Shown: positions 59,714-64,000 of the stretch, piece after piece
Numbering within the stretch: the first letter of the stretch is position 1
Layout of the letters: every line of letters begins with the position of its first letter
NCBI GenBank assembly: GCA_963736355.1
Contig: CAVTOO010000022.1
Span: 186,001-250,000 of the forward strand
Length of the DNA stretch: 64,000 nt
Reading direction: 5' to 3'
DNA from: CAVTOO01 sp963736355
GTDB taxonomy: Bacteria > Pseudomonadota > Alphaproteobacteria > Rhizobiales > Xanthobacteraceae
Made by a program: the position numbers and the translations under genes
Notes under the pieces: generated by a model
The model's input: only the letters and a program-made list of their open reading frames with translations
Told to the model about the DNA's origin: nothing
The model's database searches: none

Positions 59714-60643
59714 ATGATGCGATTGAACTTCGAACGTGCCAGCTGGATCGTGCTGATCGGCGCACTTCTTGTCGCGCCCTGGCTGTTCTATCCGCTGTTT
59801 CTGGTGAAGGTGCTTTGCTACGCATTGTTCGCCTGCGCCTTCAATCTGTTGCTCGGCACGTGCGGGTTGATGTCGTTTGGCCACGCCGCGTTCTTCGGGG
59901 CATCTGCCTATGTCGCGGGACACGCGGCGAAGGCGTGGGGCCTGCCGTTCGAGGCCGCATTGCTTTGCGGCGTTGCCGCTTCGTCTCTGCTCGGGCTTGT
60001 TTTCGGCTACATTTCGATCCGCCGGCAGGGCATTTATTTCGCGATGATCACGCTGGCGCTGGCGCAACTCGTTTACTTCCTCGCGCTGCAACTGCCCTTC
60101 ACGCACGCCGAAGATGGCCTGACCGGCATTCCACGCGGTCGCGTGCTTGGCCTGTTCTCGCTCGACGATAACATCACGCTCTACTACACCACGGCTATTA
60201 TCTTCCTCGCGACCTTCGTGCTGATCCATCGCATCATGCATTCCACCTTCGGGCAGGTGGTGCGCGCCATCCGCGACAACGAGATGCGCGCGACGTCTCT
60301 CGGCTTCGAGCCCAATCGCTACAAGCTGCTCGCTTTCGTCTTGTCGGCGGCGGTGGCGGGGCTTGCCGGGGCCAACAAGGCGTTTGCCTTCAAGCTCGCC
60401 ACGTTGGTCGATGTGCACTGGACGACATCTGGAAATGTCGTGCTGATGACATTGCTCGGTGGGCTTGGCACTCTGTTTGGGCCGGTGGCAGGCGCGGTCA
60501 TCTTTGTGACGCTCGAGAACTATCTCGCCGATTCCGGTCTTCCGGTGCAGATGGTGATCGGCGCCATCTTCATCGGATGCATCTTGCTGTTCCGGCGCGG
60601 CATTGTGGGCGAGATCGAGCACCGATTCCGGCGCGACGCCTGA
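59714..60643 (+). CDS. Liv-type ABC permease (LivM-like)
   Basis: A 309-residue membrane protein with about nine hydrophobic segments. It has AFNLLLGTCGLMSFGHAAFFG, in pieces, YFAMITLALAQLVYF, the AIRDNEMRATSLGFEPNRYK loop that contacts the ATPase, and LLGGLGTLFGPVAGA. It completes a five-gene importer. A 200-base gap without recognisable features follows. Confidence 0.93.
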   Translation: MMRLNFERASWIVLIGALLVAPWLFYPLFLVKVLCYALFACAFNLLLGTCGLMSFGHAAFFGASAYVAGHAAKAWGLPFEAALLCGVAASSLLGLVFGYISIRRQGIYFAMITLALAQLVYFLALQLPFTHAEDGLTGIPRGRVLGLFSLDDNITLYYTTAIIFLATFVLIHRIMHSTFGQVVRAIRDNEMRATSLGFEPNRYKLLAFVLSAAVAGLAGANKAFAFKLATLVDVHWTTSGNVVLMTLLGGLGTLFGPVAGAVIFVTLENYLADSGLPVQMVIGAIFIGCILLFRRGIVGEIEHRFRRDA

Positions 60644-60845
60644 ACGACTGCGGCTTCTCCGAATATCGTTGCCGTGTCGGCTGCCTTACCTTTGAGCAGC
60701 ATATCGTGCTTGCGTCGCAGCATGCCGTCTTGGCCATTCCCGAAGCGTCGCCGCTCTACTACCATGGGCACAATATAAGAGGCCCGGCCGGCGGTTGCGC
60801 GCATGCAATCGCCTCAACGCGGGGTCGCACAAGGGGAGGACGAGC

Positions 60846-61881
60846 GTGAAAACAATTCAAACAATGGCGTCGGCAGCTTTGATGTCGCTGACTGTCGTCG
60901 GCTTCGCCGGTCAGGCTCTCGCGCAGGATGCCGATCTGATCGAGAAGGCGAAGAAGGAAGGCAAGGTCACTTATTATACGACGCGGCTGATCGCTTCGAT
61001 GAATGAGATGTCCAAGGCCTTTGAGGCGAAATACGGCATCAAGGTCGAAGCCTCACGTCATACCAATGAGGATCTGATCGCCAAGATCGTCAACGAGACA
61101 AAGGCCGGCCGCGCCAGCGCCGATGTCTTCGATGGCTCCTCTGGCATCACCACTCTGATGGATCAGGGACTTGTCGCGTCCTACAAGCCCAAGCAGGCTG
61201 AGGTGTTCGATTCCGCCTACAAGGATCCCGCCGGTCACTGGACCGCGGTTCAGCTTTTCGTCGCCGGGCTTTCCTACAACAAGGATCTTGTAAAGGCCGC
61301 CGACGTTCCGAAGACGGTCGATGATCTTCTCGATCCGAAGTGGCATGGCCGCAAGATCACCTACACGATGCAGTTCACCGTCTCCGGCATCAACGGCTTT
61401 TATGGCGCCCTCGAAAAGGAGCGCGGCGCCGGAGAAGGCGCGGGAGTTCATCACCAAGCTTCACAAGCAGGGTGCGGTGGCGCAGAACGTCACGCCCGGA
61501 GGAACCGCGGACCAGCTGGCGTCCGGCCAGTTTCCGCTCTGCCTCGGCTGCAACTCCAATCAGATGGAGATGCTGAAGGTGAAAGGCGCGCCGGTCGAGA
61601 TGACGACGGTGCAGCCTCTCGTGTCCTTCTACAGCGCGATGGGCATTACCAAGGCGTCGGCGAACCCCAATGCCGCGCGGCTGTTCGTTGAGTGGTGCAT
61701 GTCGGAAGAGGGGCAGATGGTTCTCGACAAGTCGGACAACATTCCGGTGCGGCCAGGCCTGAAGAACTCGAAAATGGGCCATCTGCAGCCGAAGCCGGGC
61801 CAGGTCTTCAACGTGACGCCCGAAATCGTCGCCAAAGACCTGGCGCGCTGGAACAAGGTTCAGACCGAGGTCCGCCAGTAG
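60846..61881 (+). CDS. Fe3+/thiamine-type ABC substrate-binding protein (GTG start, one frame break)
   Basis: About 344 residues. A signal peptide (residues 1-26, ending ALA) precedes LIEKAKKEGKVTYYTTRL, the usual opening of AfuA/IdiA-like binding proteins, then ADVFDGSSG, VPKTVDDLLDPKWHGRK and ANPNAARLFVEWCMSEEGQ. The GTG start is chosen because AGGGGAGGA precedes it and the signal peptide begins there. An extra base near 61425 splits the gene. No permease or ATPase of its own lies next to it. The ligand may be iron or another small compound. Confidence 0.85.
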
Positions 61882-61911
61882 GCATTTTGGCCGAAATCTT
61901 GCATAGTAATC

Positions 61912-61941
61912 GGGGCGGCGCTGGTAGCGTCGCCCCTTTTT
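61912..61941 (+). terminator. Intrinsic terminator after the binding-protein gene
   Basis: GGGGCGGCGCT pairs with AGCGTCGCCCC (one G-T pair) around a GGT loop and is followed by TTTTT. Confidence 0.85.
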
Positions 61942-62002
61942 CATTGGCCCTGTGTCGTTCGCTGTTTGCGCGAGCGGGCGCACGGCAGAGATCGATGGTG
62001 AA

Positions 62003-63226
62003 ATGACTGCGACTCCAGTGACCGGACTGCGCGACCTCGTCGGCCACAGGCCCTTTCTCTTCTACGTTTCGGGTCGCATTTTTTCCCAGCTGTCCTATCA
62101 GATCACCGCCGTCGCCGTCGGCTGGCAGATTTACGATATGACCAGCAGCCCGCTCTATCTCGGGCTCGCGGGGCTGGTGCAATTCCTCCCGACGCTCATT
62201 CTCATTTTCGTCGGTGGCCACGTTGCGGATCGCTACGAGCGCAATCGTATCGTCCAGATCTGCCAGACAGTTGAAAGCATCACGGCGGCCTATCTCGCCT
62301 GGGGCGTTCTTGGCGGCTGGTTGACGGTGCCTGAATTGTTCATCGCGCTCACCGTATTCGGTATCGCCAAGGCATTCGAAAATCCCGCCGCCGCCGCACT
62401 GCTGCCGAGCATCGTGCCGCGCGACATGCTGCAGCGCTCGACGGCGCTTGCTTCCGGTGCGGGGCAGATGGCGACGATCGCCGGTCCCGCGCTCGGTGGA
62501 TTGGCATATGCCTACTCGCCCGGCACACCTTATGTGATGATGACGGTATTCTGGATTGCCGCGAGTCTCCTCAATGGTGCGATCCGCATCGTGCAGCCGA
62601 TCACGGCGCGGCCGCCCCCGACGCTCACCGATTTGTTCGCGGGCATCGCCTTCGTGAAGAACAACCCGGCGATTTTGGGAACGATCTCGCTCGATCTGTT
62701 TGCCGTGCTGCTCGGCGGCGCTACGGCGCTCCTGCCGATCTATGCCCGCGATATTCTTGAGGCCGGCCCCTGGGCGCTCGGCATTTTGCGTGCGGCGCCG
62801 GCTGTCGGAGCGTTGCTCACGACGCTCGTGATCGCCCGTTTCCCGATTTCGCGACGTGTCGGCATGCGGATGTTCCAGGCCGTGATCGTCTTTGGCCTGG
62901 CGACGATCGTGTTCTCGCTGTCGCAATGGATCTGGCTGTCGCTCATCGCGCTGATGATCATGGGCGCGTCCGACATGGTCAGTGTCGTGATTCGTGTGTC
63001 GCTGGTGCAACTCGCGACGCCGGACGACATGCGCGGACGCGTCGGCGCCGTCAACTTCCTCTTTATTAACGCCTCGAATCAGCTGGGCGAGTTCGAGAGC
63101 GGTGCGACGGCGGCGTTGTTCGGCCCGGTGCTGGCGGCGCTGCTTGGCGGCGTCGGCACGGTGTTTGTCGCGTTGCTCTGGATGCGGCTGTTCCCGACGC
63201 TGCGTGACGTCGAGGAATTGAAGTAG
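62003..63226 (+). CDS. MFS transporter, EntS-like
   Basis: A 407-residue transporter with about 12 hydrophobic segments, of the MFS_3/EntS group. Features are FYVSGRIFSQLSYQITAVAVGWQIY in pieces, the loop GGHVADRYERNRI after the second segment, NPAAAALLPSIVP and the later MRGRVGAVNFLFINASNQLGEFESG in pieces. Relatives export siderophores or other metabolites. An upstream in-frame ATG at 61952 is possible, but it would lie directly behind the terminator. The substrate is unknown. Confidence 0.88.
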   Translation: MTATPVTGLRDLVGHRPFLFYVSGRIFSQLSYQITAVAVGWQIYDMTSSPLYLGLAGLVQFLPTLILIFVGGHVADRYERNRIVQICQTVESITAAYLAWGVLGGWLTVPELFIALTVFGIAKAFENPAAAALLPSIVPRDMLQRSTALASGAGQMATIAGPALGGLAYAYSPGTPYVMMTVFWIAASLLNGAIRIVQPITARPPPTLTDLFAGIAFVKNNPAILGTISLDLFAVLLGGATALLPIYARDILEAGPWALGILRAAPAVGALLTTLVIARFPISRRVGMRMFQAVIVFGLATIVFSLSQWIWLSLIALMIMGASDMVSVVIRVSLVQLATPDDMRGRVGAVNFLFINASNQLGEFESGATAALFGPVLAALLGGVGTVFVALLWMRLFPTLRDVEELK

Positions 63227-63231
63227 CTGAG

Positions 63232-64000
63232 TTAGGCGCTCGCGCGTGCGAGGCCGCGTCGCTCGGATGCCTGCTTCTCGACCAGCGGTTCCCACCAGGC
63301 GCGGTTATCGAGATACCATTGCACCGTGCGCAGCATGCCGGATTCGAACGATTCCTGCGGCGTCCAGCCAAGTTCACCTTCGAGCTTTGAAAAGTCGATC
63401 GAGTAGCGGTGGTCGTGGCCGGGCCGGTCTGCGACGAAGGTGATGAGGTCGCGGCGCGACCCGCCCTTAGGCCGCGGGCGCCACGAGATCCAGCGAACTG
63501 CAGATCGCATGCACCACGTCGATGTTGCGGCGCTCAGCCGCGCCACCGACATTGTAAGTCTCGCCGACGCGTCCGCGAGCGGCGATCACGGCCAGCGCGC
63601 GGGCGTGGTCATCGACAAACAGCCAGTCGCGGACATTGTGACCCTTGCCGTAGACCGGCAGCGGCTCGCCTGCGAGACCCTTGATGATCATCAGCGGCAT
63701 CAGCTTTTCCGGAAACTGGAAAGGGCCGTAATTGTTGGAGCAATTGCTGACAACGATCGGCAGGCCGTAGGTGTGAAACCACGCCTTGACGAGGTGATCG
63801 GAGGCCGCCTTGCTTGCCGAGTAGGGCGAGCGCGGATCGTAAGCCGTTGTCTCAGTGAAGCTGCCTTCGTCGCCGAGTGCGCCATAGACCTCATCGGTCG
63901 AGACGTGATGGAAGCGGAACGCCTTTGCGCGATCTCCCCCAAGCCGCCGCCAATAGGCAAGTGCGGCCTCAAGCAGCGTATAGGTGCCCACGATATTGGT
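63232..64000 (-). CDS. rfbB: dTDP-glucose 4,6-dehydratase, 5' end beyond the window (one frame break)
   Basis: The visible C-terminal part of an extended short-chain dehydrogenase that makes dTDP-4-keto-6-deoxyglucose for surface polysaccharides such as L-rhamnose. It contains HHVSTDEVYG, the catalytic YSASKAASD, NCSNNYGPFQFPEKLMP in pieces, the family's GKGHNVRDWLFVDDHARA in pieces, and the C-terminal DRPGHDHRYSID. One extra base near 63472 breaks the frame. The gene runs off the end of the window, so the cofactor-binding N-terminus is not seen. Confidence 0.93.

Overview
The window is about 63% GC and reads as chromosomal DNA of an alphaproteobacterium of the order Hyphomicrobiales, close to Bradyrhizobium, Rhodopseudomonas or Pseudolabrys. 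This is inferred from the gene content (tandem sulfatase-type transferases, an HWE-family sensor kinase, a cou-like aromatic-acid locus, a Tat-exported Arg/Trp-rich miniprotein) and from two copies of a short palindromic repeat that I know from that group. No phage, plasmid, IS element or CRISPR array was seen.

Layout: 0-4 kb holds envelope proteolysis (DUF2065, Do-type protease), serB and miaA. 4-8.5 kb is the branched-chain amino acid operon ilvB-ilvH-(broken LysE)-ilvC behind an intact-looking attenuator (promoter, leader peptide, terminator). 8.8-14.1 kb has two tandem sulfatase-type membrane transferases, a NUDIX protein and a PPK2 kinase. 14.2-16 kb is leuA behind a Leu-rich leader peptide. 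16-21 kb carries an LTXXQ protein, tRNA-Lys, a small Tat protein, a membrane phosphoesterase, and HdeD-like and AI-2E-like membrane proteins. 21-30.7 kb is one long minus-strand run joining an Mrp/Mnh-type cation antiporter to an RND efflux pair. 31-38.2 kb is an arginine locus: two ArcD-like antiporters around arginine deiminase, a secreted amidohydrolase and another APC permease. 38.3-47.2 kb looks like a hydantoin or pyrimidine-derivative locus: hydantoinase, GNAT, GntR/FCD regulator, Pot-type ABC importer, hydantoin racemase and upp. 47.2-50 kb has a DUF2165 protein and an HWE kinase with its receiver. 50-60.6 kb is a CoA-dependent aromatic or fatty acid degradation locus with a Liv-type importer. 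60.8-64 kb has a Fe3+/thiamine-type binding protein, an MFS exporter and a truncated rfbB.

Reading frames are broken in more than twenty genes, almost always in a way that removing one base repairs, and coding content is preserved on both sides. I treat these as probable sequence errors rather than pseudogenes and give whole-gene coordinates. The breaks are densest at 6.3-8.0 kb and 41.5-46.5 kb, and the second block is also clearly richer in GC than its flanks. Frameshift positions are approximate.
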